Assembly (NCBI RefSeq): GCF_002407605.1
Contig: NZ_NXGV01000001.1
Span: forward strand, 383,142-447,141
Direction of reading: 5' to 3'
From: Marinobacter sp. ANT_B65
GTDB lineage: Bacteria > Pseudomonadota > Gammaproteobacteria > Pseudomonadales > Oleiphilaceae
Length of the DNA stretch: 64,000 nucleotides
In this document: one piece after another, positions 8,168 to 18,857 of the stretch
Layout of the letters: each line of letters starts with the position of its first letter
Position numbering within the stretch: position 1 is the stretch's first letter
Notes under the pieces: generated by a model
Database searches by the model: none
The model's input: only the letters and a program-made list of their open reading frames with translations
Told to the model about the DNA's origin: nothing
Position numbers and translations under genes: made by a program

Positions 8168-9525
8168 GACTGACAGAACGGTTGCGCCGGCTCCCTATTG
8201 CTACGCGTATGCTGGTATCGGCGCTGGTTCTGGTGTTGTTGGTTTTACCCGCAGCCGGGGTTCTTTTATCGTGGAATTTCAGGGAGGCGGTGAATACGGC
8301 CTTCAACGAACGGCTGGAATCCCTGCTCAATGTTGTGATTGCCGGGGTCAGTTACGATGTCCGGCAGGATGCTCTGGTGACTAGCCGGCAGCTGGGCGAT
8401 TCACGCTTTGACCAGGTGTTCTCGGGATGGTACTGGCAGGTCAGTGATGGCAGTGAGCGGGTACTTACTTCGCGCTCACTCTGGGATCAGAGGCTCGTGG
8501 TCTCCAATGAGCCCGGTATGGCTTTTCGCAGGATTACCGGCCCCAGGGACAAGCCCTTACAGTTGCTGGAGCGGGATATCCGGCTTCCCGGGTTTGATGG
8601 TGTTCTGCATGTGCAGGTTGCCGCTGATCTGGGTGAAGTAGAGGCGCAGGTTGCCCGGTTCCAGACTTTGTTGTGGCTGTCGATGATGACTCTCGGCGGC
8701 TTGCTCATCGTTCTTACCGGATTGCAGATCCGCTGGGGGCTGGCACCCTTGCGCCGTATTGAACAAAGCCTGAAGGCGGTTGAGCAGGGCCGGCAGTCAT
8801 CTGTGGAAACCGGCTTGCCCAGCGAACTAAACCGGTTGGCTGAAGCGATCAATACCGTACTGGAAAGGGATCAGCGTTTGATTGCACGGGGCAGGACTGC
8901 AGCTGGTAATCTGGCTCATGCTATGAAAACACCGGTTGCAGTGCTGACCACCCTTGCGGAACGCTTGCCGGAAGAACAGCAAATGGCAATGCGGTCAGAG
9001 CTGAAGCGTCTGGACGAAGCGGTAAGGCACCATCTTGCCCGTGCTTCTGCGGCAGGGCCTGTAGCCCTGGGAGCCGAGCAGGATATTGTGGCGGTGCTCA
9101 AGCCAGTAATTGAGGGTGTCCGGCGCCTGGCCGGCAGGCGAAATCTGGTATTTCGAAGTGAATTGCCGCCGCTGCTCCGGGTAAGGATCGACGCTCAGGA
9201 CTTGCAGGAAATTGTGGGAAATCTGCTGGAAAATGCGATCAACTGGGCCCAAAGCTCCTTTAGCCTGACGGGTACTGTTGAAGGCAGCCTGCTGTTGCTC
9301 AGTGTATCTGACGACGGGCCGGGCATGTCGCCGGAAACCCGCCAGGAGGCACTGAGCCGGGGAGGTCGCCTGGATGAAGCAAGATCCGGTTCCGGGCTGG
9401 GGCTGGCAATTGTCGCAGAACTGGCCGCTTTGCACGGTGGCAGCCTGAGGCTGGACAGCAGCACTGAAGGCGGTTTGCTTGCCGAGGTCACTATACCTCT
9501 GACACGACCGCCATCAGGAGGCTGA
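8164..9525 (+). CDS. Sensor histidine kinase
   Basis: 453 residues. Two membrane spans (about 17-37 and 168-188) bracket a periplasmic sensor region of about 130 residues. A HAMP-like segment follows, then the dimerisation/phosphoacceptor helix with H252 in AHAMKTPVAVL. ATPase boxes are present: N box (LLENAINWA), G1 (DDGPGMS) and G2 (GSGLGLAIVAELAALHGG). The architecture resembles PhoQ-type sensors with the HxxxP motif. Its signal is unknown. The 3' end overlaps the convergent spoVR-like gene by 12 bases. Confidence 0.93.
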   Translation: MRLTERLRRLPIATRMLVSALVLVLLVLPAAGVLLSWNFREAVNTAFNERLESLLNVVIAGVSYDVRQDALVTSRQLGDSRFDQVFSGWYWQVSDGSERVLTSRSLWDQRLVVSNEPGMAFRRITGPRDKPLQLLERDIRLPGFDGVLHVQVAADLGEVEAQVARFQTLLWLSMMTLGGLLIVLTGLQIRWGLAPLRRIEQSLKAVEQGRQSSVETGLPSELNRLAEAINTVLERDQRLIARGRTAAGNLAHAMKTPVAVLTTLAERLPEEQQMAMRSELKRLDEAVRHHLARASAAGPVALGAEQDIVAVLKPVIEGVRRLAGRRNLVFRSELPPLLRVRIDAQDLQEIVGNLLENAINWAQSSFSLTGTVEGSLLLLSVSDDGPGMSPETRQEALSRGGRLDEARSGSGLGLAIVAELAALHGGSLRLDSSTEGGLLAEVTIPLTRPPSGG

Positions 9526-11073
9526 CGGCGGTTTCTGCGGGCAGTGGTACTCGCCCTTCAGTGTGCCTTCGTCGACGCTTTCAAGATGCACATCAAAGCC
9601 CCAAAGCCTGTGCGCATGGCGCAGAACTTCTTCCGTATCCTTGCCCAGTGGCACCCTGTCTACGGGAACATGCCTGAGCGTCAGCGAGCGATCTCCGCGC
9701 ACATCCACGTTCCACACCTGAATGTTGGGGTCCCGGTAGCTGAGATTGTACTGGCGGGCCAGCTTCTCCCGAAGCTCCCGATAACCCGGCTCATCGTGGA
9801 TGGCGCTTACCTTGTAACTGTCTTCCTGATCATCGTCCTCAATGGCAAACAGTTTCAGATCACGCATGACTTTTGGTGACAGGAACTGCTGGATAAAGCT
9901 CTCGTCCTTGAAGTTGCCCATGGCAAAATGCAGGGTTTTTAGCCAGTCAGAGCCGGCAATGTCGGGGAACCACTCGCGATCTTCGTCGGTGGGTGACTCA
10001 CAGATCCGGCGCAGGTCGGTGAAGATGGAGAACCCCAGAGTGTATGGATTGATACCGGAATACCATGGGCTGTTAAACGGAGGCTGATACACCACGGCGG
10101 TATGGCTTTGCAGGAACTCCAGCATGAAGCCGTCTGTTACCAGGCCTTTCTCATACATCCTGTTGAGCAGGGTGTAGTGCCAGAAAGTGGCCCATCCTTC
10201 GTTCATTACCTGTGTCTGGCGCTGCGGATAGAAGTACTGGGCCAGCTTGCGCACAATCCGGATGACCTCCCTTTGCCAGGTCTCTAGCAGGGGGGCATTT
10301 TTCTCCATGAAATACAGAATGTTTTCCTGGGGTTCTTCCGGGTAGCGTTGCTTGCGGTTTGCAGGGTCTTCGTCGTTGTCTGGTTTAGGAATGGTGCGCC
10401 AGAGATCGTTCACCCGGCGCTGCAGGTATTCCTCCCGTTCCTCCTGACGCAGTGCCTCCTTTTCCGCAGAAATCGGAGCGGGTCGTTTGTAGCGGTCAAC
10501 GCCGTGATTCATCAGCGCATGACAGGAGTCCAGTATTTCCTCAACCGCATCTACACCATGGCGTTGCTCACAGTCAGAAATATAATTCCGGGCAAACACC
10601 AGATAATCGATAATGGCGCTGGCATCTGTCCAGGTGCGGAACAGGTAATTGCCTTTGAAGAACGAGTTGTGACCATAGCATGCGTGGGCAATGACCAGAG
10701 CCTGCATTGGCAGGGTGTTCTCTTCCATCAGATAGGCAATGCAGGGGTCGGAGTTGATTACGATTTCATAGGCAAGGCCCATCTGCCCGCGCTGATAACC
10801 TTTGGAAGTGCTGAGGAACTGCTTGCCGAACGACCAGTGGTTATAGCCTACTGGCATGCCAACAGAGCTGTAGGCGTCCATCATCTGCTCGGCACTGATC
10901 ACTTCAACCTGATTCGGGTAGGTATCCAGACCGAACTCGGCCGCGCATTTTGCAATTTCCTCATCGTACTGGCGGATCAGATCGAACGTCCATTCCGAGC
11001 CAGTGGATACGGGTACACGTGGCGCAGGGACCTGGCTGCCCTGAGTGGCAGAATGACCGGGTATATTGCTCAT
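9514..11073 (-). CDS. SpoVR family protein
   Basis: A 519-residue SpoVR/YcgB homologue. Typical features are the N-terminal half rich in His and Trp ([34 protein letters not shown]) and the C-terminal region [22 protein letters not shown]. The family was named for spore cortex formation in Bacillus, but in Gammaproteobacteria it travels with yeaG and yeaH in a stress/stationary-phase operon and its biochemical role is unsettled. The start overlaps the end of the YeaH gene (ATGA), so the three genes are coupled. Confidence 0.93.
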   Translation of the reverse strand: MSNIPGHSATQGSQVPAPRVPVSTGSEWTFDLIRQYDEEIAKCAAEFGLDTYPNQVEVISAEQMMDAYSSVGMPVGYNHWSFGKQFLSTSKGYQRGQMGLAYEIVINSDPCIAYLMEENTLPMQALVIAHACYGHNSFFKGNYLFRTWTDASAIIDYLVFARNYISDCEQRHGVDAVEEILDSCHALMNHGVDRYKRPAPISAEKEALRQEEREEYLQRRVNDLWRTIPKPDNDEDPANRKQRYPEEPQENILYFMEKNAPLLETWQREVIRIVRKLAQYFYPQRQTQVMNEGWATFWHYTLLNRMYEKGLVTDGFMLEFLQSHTAVVYQPPFNSPWYSGINPYTLGFSIFTDLRRICESPTDEDREWFPDIAGSDWLKTLHFAMGNFKDESFIQQFLSPKVMRDLKLFAIEDDDQEDSYKVSAIHDEPGYRELREKLARQYNLSYRDPNIQVWNVDVRGDRSLTLRHVPVDRVPLGKDTEEVLRHAHRLWGFDVHLESVDEGTLKGEYHCPQKPPSAS

Positions 11074-12365
11074 GCGGCTTTCCTCTCAAAAAGCTGCCGG
11101 AATACCGGATAGATTTCGCTGGGATCAGCTATCTGCTGCTGAGCGAAGCTCTCTGGGAAACGTGCCTGCACCTGTTCATATTCGTGCCAGAGCATCTGGT
11201 GATCCTGAGGCGTAATCTCCACATAGGCGAAATACTGCACCAGAGGCAGAATGCTTTCGGTAAGCAGCTTGCCACACACCGGAGAGTCGTCGTTCCAGTT
11301 GTCGCCATCGGAGGCCTGAGCCGCGTAGATGTTCCACTCCGCCGGAGAGTAGCGGGATTCGATGATTCTGTGCATCAGCTTCAGCGCGCTGGACACAATG
11401 GTTCCGCCGGTTTCCCGGGAATAGAAAAATTCCTCTTCGTCCACTTCCTTGGCACTGGTGTGGTGACGTATGAAAACCACGTCGATTTTTTTATAGTTCT
11501 TTTTCAGGAACAGGTACAGCAACAGGAAAAAGCGCTTGGCTGTATCTTTGTGCATCTGGGTCATGGAGCCGGATACGTCCATCAGGCAAAACATAACAGC
11601 GCTGGTTGCCGGTTTGGGCTGCTTCAGGTGCTGGCGGTAGCGCAGATCAATTTCATCGATGAACGGAATTCGCTTCACATTAGCTTTCAGCCGCGCTATT
11701 TCGTCTTCCAGTGCCTTGATCTGGTCTTCATGACTGAATGCCGCATCCAGTTCCTCAGGTGCCGCTTTGAGGGCTGCGAGCTGTTCCTCCATCTCGCGTA
11801 TTTTCTTCCTGCGAGCTCCACCCAGGCCCAGGCGGCGGGCGTGGGCACCGCGTAATGAACGCACTACGTCCAGTTTGGCGGGCACTCCCTGGGTACTGAA
11901 CCCGGAACGTACATAGTTAAAGGTTTCTGTGTCCTTGAGCTTTTTACGGACGAGGTTCGGGAGTTCCAGATCATCAAACAGAAAATTCAGAAACTCTTCC
12001 TGAGTAATCTGGAAGGCAAACTCATCCATGCCTTCACCATCCGGGCTGGCCTGCCCTTGCCCCTGGCCCTGGCCGCCACCACCTTCGGGCCTGGGTAGCC
12101 GGTCGCCAGCTACAAATTCCTGATTGCCCGGGTGCACCATTTCACGATGCCCACCCTGGCCGTGATGGAATACAGGCTCATCAATATCCCGTGAAGGAAT
12201 ACTGACCTTTTCCCCATGTTCGAGATCGGTTATCGAACGCCGGTGTACCGCATCCGAAACCGCCTTTTTGATATGGTGCCGGTAGCGGCGTAAAAACCGC
12301 TCCCGGTTCACCGCACTCTTGTTTTTTCCGTTCAGCCGTCGGTCGACGATGTGGGTCATGCCCAT
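11070..12365 (-). CDS. yeaH: YeaH/YhbH family protein (DUF444, VWA-like)
   Basis: 431 residues with the DUF444 pattern. The N-terminus starts [12 protein letters not shown] and has a Gly/Gln-rich linker around residues 90-110. The C-terminal half contains a MIDAS-like [20 protein letters not shown], so it probably adopts a von Willebrand A-like fold that binds a divalent metal. It sits between PrkA/YeaG and SpoVR. In E. coli yeaGH is induced by nitrogen starvation and stationary phase; that regulation is known for the family and not visible here. Confidence 0.93.
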   Translation of the reverse strand: MGMTHIVDRRLNGKNKSAVNRERFLRRYRHHIKKAVSDAVHRRSITDLEHGEKVSIPSRDIDEPVFHHGQGGHREMVHPGNQEFVAGDRLPRPEGGGGQGQGQGQASPDGEGMDEFAFQITQEEFLNFLFDDLELPNLVRKKLKDTETFNYVRSGFSTQGVPAKLDVVRSLRGAHARRLGLGGARRKKIREMEEQLAALKAAPEELDAAFSHEDQIKALEDEIARLKANVKRIPFIDEIDLRYRQHLKQPKPATSAVMFCLMDVSGSMTQMHKDTAKRFFLLLYLFLKKNYKKIDVVFIRHHTSAKEVDEEEFFYSRETGGTIVSSALKLMHRIIESRYSPAEWNIYAAQASDGDNWNDDSPVCGKLLTESILPLVQYFAYVEITPQDHQMLWHEYEQVQARFPESFAQQQIADPSEIYPVFRQLFERKAA

Positions 12366-12394
12366 AATTTATACTCCTGCAAATCCGGGTTCTG

Positions 12395-14317
12395 CTAGTG
12401 AGACTTGCGAACTCGCAGGTACCACTCTGCCAGCAGACGCACCTGCTTCTCTGTGTAACCCCGGTCGACCATGCGTTCAACGAACTGTTTGTGCTTGTTC
12501 TGATCTTCCTGGCTGGCTTTGGGGTTGAATGAAATAACCGGCAGCAGGTCTTCCGTATTGGAGAACATTTTCTTCTCGATCACGCTGCGCAGTTTTTCGT
12601 AGCTCAGCCAGGACGGATTCTGGCCCTGGTTGTTAGCCCTGGCCCGCAGCACAAAGTTGACCACCTCGTTGCGGAAGTCCTTGGGATTGCTGATGCCAGC
12701 CGGCTTTTCGATTTTCTCAAGCTCTTCATTGATTGAAGACCTGTCAAGAATTTCACCGGTTTCCGGATCCCTGAACTCCTGATCCTGAATCCACAGATCA
12801 GCATAGGTTACGTAGCGGTCGAACAGGTTCTGGCCGTATTCGCTGTAGCTTTCCAGATAGGCTGTCTGGATTTCCTTGCCGATGAACTGAACATAGTGCG
12901 GCGCCAGAAATTCTTTGATGAAGCGCAGATAACGCTCCTGGATTTCCGGAGCAAACTGCTCCTGCTCAATCTGCTTTTCAATCACGTAAAGCAGATGCAC
13001 AGGGTTGGCGGCCACTTCTGTTGTATCAAAGTTGAACACCTTGGAGAGAATCTTGAACGCAAACCGGGTAGATAACCCGTCCATGCCTTCATTAACCCCA
13101 GCGGCGTCCCTGTACTCCTGAATGGATTTGGCTTTGGGATCTGTGTCTTTTATGTTCTGGCCATCGTAGACCCGCATTTTGGAGAAAATACTGGAGTTTT
13201 CCGGTTCCTTGATGCGTGAAAGCACCGAAAACTGGGCCAGCATGTCGAGTGTGTCCGGAGCACAGGGTGAACCAGCCAGAGAGCTGTTTTTCAGCAGCTT
13301 TTTGTAGATCTCGATTTCTTCCGTCACGCGCACGCAATAGGGAACCTTGACGATATAAACCCGGTCAAGGAATGCCTCGTTGTGCTTGTTGTTGCGGAAG
13401 GTCTGCCATTCCGATTCGTTGGAGTGGGCAAGAATCACGCCGTCAAACGGTACAGATCCCATGCCCTCTGTGGTGTTGTAGTTACCTTCCTGAGTAGCCG
13501 TCAGCAGGGGGTGCAGCACCTTGATGGGCGCTTTGAACATTTCCACAAACTCCATCAGCCCCTGATTGGCTTTGCACAGGCCGCCACTGAAACTGTAGGC
13601 ATCCGGGTCATCCTGGGAATAGTCTTCCAGCATGCGGATGTTTACCTTGCCCACCAGAGCCGAAATATCCTGGTTGTTGTCGTCCCCCGGCTCGGTTTTG
13701 GATACAGCTATCTGATCCAGAACCGAGGGATATTTTTTTACAACCCGGAACTGGCTGATGTCGCCGCCATATTCATGCAGGCGCTTTACGGCCCAGGGCG
13801 ACATGATGGATTTCAGGTAGCGGGAGGCAATGCCAAATTCTTCTTCCAGAATGGCTGCGTCTTCGCCGGGATCAAAAAGTGCCAGAGGTGATTCGTTTAC
13901 CGGAGAACCCTTGATCGCGTAGAAGGGTACCTTCTGCATCAGGTACTTGAGCTTTTCTGCCAGTGACGACTTGCCACCGCCAACAGGCCCCAGCAGGTAT
14001 AGAATCTGTTTCTTTTCTTCCAGGCCCTGGGCTGCATGCCGGTAAAACGACACTATATTCTCCACGGCTTCTTCCATGCCGTAGAATTCTGCAAACTCCG
14101 GGTATCGTTTGATGATTTTGTTGGAAAATATGCGTGACAGGCGGGTGTCACGGGAGGTATCGACAAGTTCGGGTTCGCCGATGGCAATCAGTAATCGTTC
14201 TGCGGCCGTTGCGTAGGCCGTGGGATCCTTTTTACAGATATCGAGGTATTCTTCGAGACTGTACTCTTCTTCCTGGGTGCTTTCATACCGGTTTTTGAAC
14301 TGCTGCAGTATGTTCAT
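12395..14317 (-). CDS. yeaG: PrkA/YeaG family AAA+ serine protein kinase
   Basis: A 640-residue protein of normal PrkA length. The AAA+ part has Walker A GPVGGGKSSLAEKL (near residue 110) and the C-terminal third is the PrkA-specific domain. It is the first gene of the yeaG-yeaH-spoVR operon on this strand. Homologues phosphorylate proteins during nutrient stress, and some reports describe protease activity instead, so the exact activity remains open. The 238 bases upstream (14318-14555) lack another gene and should hold the operon promoter. Confidence 0.95.
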   Translation of the reverse strand: MNILQQFKNRYESTQEEEYSLEEYLDICKKDPTAYATAAERLLIAIGEPELVDTSRDTRLSRIFSNKIIKRYPEFAEFYGMEEAVENIVSFYRHAAQGLEEKKQILYLLGPVGGGKSSLAEKLKYLMQKVPFYAIKGSPVNESPLALFDPGEDAAILEEEFGIASRYLKSIMSPWAVKRLHEYGGDISQFRVVKKYPSVLDQIAVSKTEPGDDNNQDISALVGKVNIRMLEDYSQDDPDAYSFSGGLCKANQGLMEFVEMFKAPIKVLHPLLTATQEGNYNTTEGMGSVPFDGVILAHSNESEWQTFRNNKHNEAFLDRVYIVKVPYCVRVTEEIEIYKKLLKNSSLAGSPCAPDTLDMLAQFSVLSRIKEPENSSIFSKMRVYDGQNIKDTDPKAKSIQEYRDAAGVNEGMDGLSTRFAFKILSKVFNFDTTEVAANPVHLLYVIEKQIEQEQFAPEIQERYLRFIKEFLAPHYVQFIGKEIQTAYLESYSEYGQNLFDRYVTYADLWIQDQEFRDPETGEILDRSSINEELEKIEKPAGISNPKDFRNEVVNFVLRARANNQGQNPSWLSYEKLRSVIEKKMFSNTEDLLPVISFNPKASQEDQNKHKQFVERMVDRGYTEKQVRLLAEWYLRVRKSH

Positions 14318-14555
14318 GGGTAGCCCCTCGCTCGCTGCTATTCAGTTTTTCAGTACACGCAATATCCCCGTTAAAGATACGGTCGCCATGCAGGCGAATC
14401 GCTTGTTGGTTAATGGGTGGAATGGTTTTTTCAGCCAGTCACGATCTGTGTCGGATTCCGGCCTGTTCAATCTGAGCTTAGTTCACGGTCATCAGATTGG
14501 ACAGGCAGCGAATGGTTAAGGTTCATTAAATAATGTTACCGGCCGGGCTCCGGAA

Positions 14556-15209
14556 CTAGCGTTTTGTGAGCCGGAATACGCTCTCTGTAGCGCCGATCAG
14601 GCCTTTGCGTTTAGTGAACATGTGATCACTGGGGAGGGTGTTGGTAAGGATGTGCTCAATATCATAGTCAGCAGAATAGAGCTCCCGGACTTCTTCATCG
14701 CTGACGTTGAACGGCGGTGGCGTGATTCTGGTTTTGTAGTCCAGAGTAATAAGCAGGATTCTGGTGCCCTCGGGAAGAATTGCCGTAAGATGCTCTACGT
14801 AATCTTTGCGCATGGGCTGGGGAAGGGCGATGAGAGCCGCCCGGTCATACACCAGACGGATATGTTTGAGATCATCGGGGGCCAGTTGGAAGAAGTCGCC
14901 GGACCAGAGTTCCAGGTTATCATGCCGGAATGTTGTGAAAGGCTCGCCCGGATGAACCATGGCTTTTTCGCCAGCTTCTTCAAAGAAATCCTTGCAGGCG
15001 ATTTCGCTCAGTTCCACGCCCAGGACAGGGTGCCCGCGGTCATTCAGCCACCACATATCGTGAGCTTTACCGCATAGCGGGACAAATACGCTTTCAGTGC
15101 CACCGCCGGACAGTTCTGGCCAGTGGTCATGAAGATACTGATTGACGGTGCCTTCGTGGAAGCCAATTTCTTTTTTGCTCCAGCGCTCGTGCCAGAATTC
15201 GTGTTCCAT
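14556..15209 (-). CDS. tpm: Thiopurine S-methyltransferase
   Basis: 217 residues of the bacterial TPMT family: FWHERWSKKEIGFHEG at residues 5-20, the SAM-binding VFVPLCGKAHDMWWL near 41-55 and GVELSEIA near 65-72. The enzyme S-methylates thiopurines and in some Pseudomonas also methylates selenium and tellurium species. It stands alone, divergent from the dehydrogenase gene at 15285. Confidence 0.93.
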   Translation of the reverse strand: MEHEFWHERWSKKEIGFHEGTVNQYLHDHWPELSGGGTESVFVPLCGKAHDMWWLNDRGHPVLGVELSEIACKDFFEEAGEKAMVHPGEPFTTFRHDNLELWSGDFFQLAPDDLKHIRLVYDRAALIALPQPMRKDYVEHLTAILPEGTRILLITLDYKTRITPPPFNVSDEEVRELYSADYDIEHILTNTLPSDHMFTKRKGLIGATESVFRLTKR

Positions 15210-15284
15210 GTTTCCGCTCTCTTGTATTTGGACGTTTAATTCAGTCTACCTTAATCTCGTGCAGTATTGATGAAGGAGAAAAGT

Positions 15285-16220
15285 ATGAAAGCTGTGTTTC
15301 TTGATACGGCCACGCTTGGCCAGGATATTGATCTTGCTCCGCTTGAGAGTGTTACCGGCACCCTGGTGAAATATGATGCAACCTCAGCAGACCAGGTAGC
15401 GGAGCGGATTCGTGGCTTTGATACCCTGCTGGTTAACAAGGTTGTACTTGGACGGGAGCATTTTGAGAATTGCCCGGAGCTGAAAACCATTGCTGTGGTG
15501 GCCACAGGACTGAACAATATCGATCAGGCGGCGGCGAAAGAGCACGGCATCCGCGTGCTGAATGTGCTGAATTACGGCCGCTCAACGGTGGCGCAGCACA
15601 CTATGGCTCTGATGCTGGCACTGGCAACCCGTCTGCTGGATTACGATCGTGATGTCCGGGCCGGGCGCTGGGCTGAAAGTGACATGTTCTGCCTGATGAA
15701 TCACCCGATCATGGAGCTGGAAGGCCGCACTCTGGGTATTGTCGGTTACGGAGATCTCGGTCAGGGTGTTGCCGAAAGGGCCAGGGCCTTCGGCATGAAC
15801 ATACTGCTGGGCGCCCGCCCGGGGCAGGAGCCGGGAGAGGTGGGCGGATATCCCAGAATCCCGCTGGATGAGCTTTTGCCGCAGGTGGATGTTCTTTCTC
15901 TCCATTGTCTGCTTACAGATGAAACCCGCAACATGATCAGTACCCGAGAGTTGCAGATGATGAAACCGGACGCTCTGCTGATTAATACCAGCCGTGGTGG
16001 GCTGGTGGATGAAGATGCCCTTGCAACGGCACTGCGCGCAGGCATTATTGGTGGTGCGGGGTTTGATGTGCTGACTGAAGAACCTCCGCGCAGGGGCAAC
16101 CCTCTGCTGGCAGGTGATATCCCGAACCTCATCATTACCCCGCACTCTGCCTGGGCAAGCCGTGAGGCGAGGCAGCGGATTGTGGAAATTACAGCGCGAA
16201 ATCTTGCTTCTGTTTCCTGA
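15285..16220 (+). CDS. D-2-hydroxyacid dehydrogenase (glycerate dehydrogenase/HprA-like)
   Basis: 311 residues. NAD-binding motif GIVGYGDLGQG lies in the middle (about 146-156). The catalytic Arg is in NTSRGGLVDE, the Glu in TEEPPRRG and the His in TPHSAW, in the usual order for the family. It probably reduces hydroxypyruvate or a similar 2-oxoacid. The ATG at 15285 was chosen because AAGGAG sits seven bases upstream; an earlier in-frame ATG lacks one. Confidence 0.9.
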   Translation: MKAVFLDTATLGQDIDLAPLESVTGTLVKYDATSADQVAERIRGFDTLLVNKVVLGREHFENCPELKTIAVVATGLNNIDQAAAKEHGIRVLNVLNYGRSTVAQHTMALMLALATRLLDYDRDVRAGRWAESDMFCLMNHPIMELEGRTLGIVGYGDLGQGVAERARAFGMNILLGARPGQEPGEVGGYPRIPLDELLPQVDVLSLHCLLTDETRNMISTRELQMMKPDALLINTSRGGLVDEDALATALRAGIIGGAGFDVLTEEPPRRGNPLLAGDIPNLIITPHSAWASREARQRIVEITARNLASVS

Positions 16221-16273
16221 TGTGTCAGTGAGGAGCCCCTGGCAGAGGATGCCGGTTTGCAAGGAACTGTAGT

Positions 16274-17749
16274 TTGAAAAAAAACTGGAATGTGATTTTT
16301 GCAGCGATCTCGGTGATCCTTATCTCCGGGTGTTCGTCGTTCCAGCAGCGTGACCAGCTGGCCTCGTTTAATTCAGCTTACACAAGTGGTGACTACAATT
16401 CCGCGCTGAAGGCCATGAGCTTCGGCGGGTCTGAGAAGAAGCCGGTCGATTCCCGCAAACACTTGCTTGAATTACTGCATCAGGGTGAAATGTACCTGCT
16501 GACGGGTCGTTATGATGACGCTGTTAAAGCGTATGACCTGGCCGAAGAGGGTATGAAATACCTGGATACTGAAGGGGCCCTTGCGAGTGCTACGGAAGGC
16601 TTGATGTCCGTTATGGTTAATGATTCAGTGCGGGACTATGAAGCGCTGATGTCTGAGGCTGTTCTGGTGAATACCTACAAAGGGCTGGCGTTTCTGGCTT
16701 CGGGCAATACGGAATACGCCCGGGTAGAGTTTAACCGGGCCGACGACCGGACCCGTCGCGCTGTTGATTTTTTCCGCAAGGAAATCGAAGAACAGCAGGC
16801 TGCCCTGAAACGGGATGCCCGGAGCGGGAACCAGAAAGCCCTGATGGTTCGCAACAGCCTTGACAACCGCAGTCTCCAGTCCGCTGTTAACAGTCAGTAC
16901 GGCGCGCTTTCAGGCTGGTCTGTTTTCCCTGAATTCATCGTGCCTTCAAGTACCTATCTTCACGGTATCTACTTTCTTGCCAATGCTGAAGATAGCGCTG
17001 ATTATGAACGGGCGGCCACATCACTTTCCCGCGCTGCACAGATGACCCCGGAAAGCAGGGTACTGCAGGCTGATGCAGAACTGGCGACCCGTCTCGCCTC
17101 TGGCACACAGATACTGAAGGACCTGCCTCCCCAGGTATGGATTATTTATGAAAATGGCCTGGGGCCAGTACTGAAGGAGGTGCGGCTGGACGTACCCCTG
17201 TTCATTGTGCGTGGAACCCGGCAGGCGCCAGCTTATGTTGGTATCGCATTACCGGAGTATACTGAGCGCTCCGCTGTGCCTGGTGGTCTCGGTGTGGCCG
17301 ATGCCTCCGGTCAGGTGGTGCAGACTGAGAAAATCTCGGATATGGGCAAGGTTATCCGTACTGAGATGCAAGAGAGGTTTACGGGCATACTCGCGAGGGC
17401 TGTGGCGTCTGCGATAAGCAAAGCGATTCTCCAAAGCGAGGCTGCGGATCAGTTTGGCCCCTGGGGGCAGTTGTTTGCAGCGGCCTATGCTGCAGCAACA
17501 ACCCAGGCTGATCTGCGCAGTTGGCAGGGACTTCCTGACCACTGGGAGGCAACGCGCATCAGTCGTCCGGAGAACGGAAAGATAACCTTGCTGGATCACC
17601 GGGGAGACGTATTGGGTAACCTGGATATACCACAACAAGCATTCACACTGGTTTATGTTAAGCGCCCGACGCTGAAGGCCCCGGCCACGGTGATCATGCT
17701 GGATTTGCAGGGGAAAACCGAAGCTACATTAACGCGCATGCCCGAATGA
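16274..17749 (+). CDS. COG3014-family TPR-like lipoprotein
   Basis: 491 residues beginning with a lipoprotein signal (lipobox ILISGC, Cys at about residue 20). Helical, TPR-like repeats cover roughly residues 25-270 (for example LLHQGEMYLLTGRYDDAVKAYDLAEEG, given here as the segment 63-89), followed by a beta-rich part. The start is TTG with AAGGAA eight bases upstream. It is the first gene of a lipoprotein cluster with YcfL and LpoB, the same grouping that occurs near cell wall synthesis genes in Vibrio and Pseudomonas relatives. Its own function is not known. Confidence 0.85.
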   Translation: MKKNWNVIFAAISVILISGCSSFQQRDQLASFNSAYTSGDYNSALKAMSFGGSEKKPVDSRKHLLELLHQGEMYLLTGRYDDAVKAYDLAEEGMKYLDTEGALASATEGLMSVMVNDSVRDYEALMSEAVLVNTYKGLAFLASGNTEYARVEFNRADDRTRRAVDFFRKEIEEQQAALKRDARSGNQKALMVRNSLDNRSLQSAVNSQYGALSGWSVFPEFIVPSSTYLHGIYFLANAEDSADYERAATSLSRAAQMTPESRVLQADAELATRLASGTQILKDLPPQVWIIYENGLGPVLKEVRLDVPLFIVRGTRQAPAYVGIALPEYTERSAVPGGLGVADASGQVVQTEKISDMGKVIRTEMQERFTGILARAVASAISKAILQSEAADQFGPWGQLFAAAYAAATTQADLRSWQGLPDHWEATRISRPENGKITLLDHRGDVLGNLDIPQQAFTLVYVKRPTLKAPATVIMLDLQGKTEATLTRMPE

Positions 17750-17811
17750 GGTGAGAAAACAGGTTGTTTACAGATTTTATCGTCAACATAGCTAGAGGCA
17801 GGACACACATT

Positions 17812-18201
17812 ATGAAAATACTTCTGTTGGCCAGCTTGCTGGTTCTTGGCCTGGCCGGTTGTGCCTCACAGCCGGAAACCCGCTCGTTGAGCGAGAGACA
17901 AAACCTGAAGGTAGATCCGGAAGTGGTCTACACCATGGCGGTTACCGAGCTCTTTGAGGAACGCCTGGTGCAATCCGACGGGAACAGCCTGCTGCATGTC
18001 CAGTTTGCGGTGGAAGCAAGATCAGACGCCGAGCTTGCGTGGAAAGTGACCTGGTTTGATGACAGTGGCATGGTTGTTAAAAGCGTTGGTGAGGGTTACC
18101 GGAAAGCAACTCTGCTGACCGGACAGGTGCGTTACTTCAGTGCCACGGCCCCGCATGCCCGCGTAACCAGTTACCAGTTGCACCTCCGTGAACCCAAATA
18201 G
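17812..18201 (+). CDS. YcfL-family lipoprotein
   Basis: 129 residues from the ATG at 17812, which directly starts a lipoprotein signal (MKILLLASLLVLGLAGCAS). The mature part has the YcfL pattern LLHVQFAVEARSDAELAWKV followed by WFDDSGMVV. YcfL-type proteins are coded upstream of lpoB in E. coli, and the same order is seen here with a 12-base gap. Function is unknown; the location suggests the outer membrane cell-wall machinery. Confidence 0.85.
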   Translation: MKILLLASLLVLGLAGCASQPETRSLSERQNLKVDPEVVYTMAVTELFEERLVQSDGNSLLHVQFAVEARSDAELAWKVTWFDDSGMVVKSVGEGYRKATLLTGQVRYFSATAPHARVTSYQLHLREPK

Positions 18202-18213
18202 AAGGACGCTCCA

Positions 18214-18816
18214 ATGTTGATACGTGCCATTGCCATTTCGGCCAGCCTTGCTGTTATCGCCGGCTGTGCTGCCCCCGCCCGTTATATTGATCCGGCCGCC
18301 GATGATGGCCCGGTCGCCATGACCATGGATTACAGGGATTTTGAAAAAGCGGCCTCGGATGCGGTTGAAGACATGCTGGCCAGCGGTGCGGTGAATAACC
18401 CGGACGGCGGTCGTTACGTCATGGTGGTCAGTCGTATTACCAACGACACCATGCAACGCATCGATACCGATCAGCTCACCAAGAAAATCCGCGTATCCCT
18501 TCTGCAGTCAGGAAAGGTTGTGACCACTACAGCGGTAGGCCTCAATGGCGCAGAAGATGAAATGACCATGAAGGCACGTGAATTGCGTGATTCCGGGGAA
18601 TTTGACCAGTCTGGTGTGCAGCGCAAAGGTACACTTCAGGCGCCTGACCTGAGTCTTTCCGGGAAAATTCTGCAGCGTAATCACAAGGTGGGTAAAGAAC
18701 AGCAGGTAGAATATTACATCCAGTTGTCGCTGACAGATCTGGCATCCGGTCTGGCTGTCTGGGAAGGTGAAACGCCCATCATCAAACGTGGCCCTGACAG
18801 CTCCGTTTCCTGGTAG
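18214..18816 (+). CDS. lpoB: Penicillin-binding protein activator LpoB
   Basis: 200 residues with a lipoprotein signal (SASLAVIAGCAA) and the LpoB C-terminal domain (YVMVVSRITNDTMQRIDTDQ, LDLSLSGKI-like region LSLSGKILQRN, LTDLASGLAVWEGE). LpoB is anchored in the outer membrane and activates the bifunctional peptidoglycan synthase PBP1b across the periplasm. AGAAGGAC precedes the ATG. It is the last gene of the three-gene lipoprotein operon. Confidence 0.92.
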   Translation: MLIRAIAISASLAVIAGCAAPARYIDPAADDGPVAMTMDYRDFEKAASDAVEDMLASGAVNNPDGGRYVMVVSRITNDTMQRIDTDQLTKKIRVSLLQSGKVVTTTAVGLNGAEDEMTMKARELRDSGEFDQSGVQRKGTLQAPDLSLSGKILQRNHKVGKEQQVEYYIQLSLTDLASGLAVWEGETPIIKRGPDSSVSW

Positions 18817-18857
18817 TCAGGGAAGAAGCTGTCAGCACTTTGTGTTAACCGGTGCGA

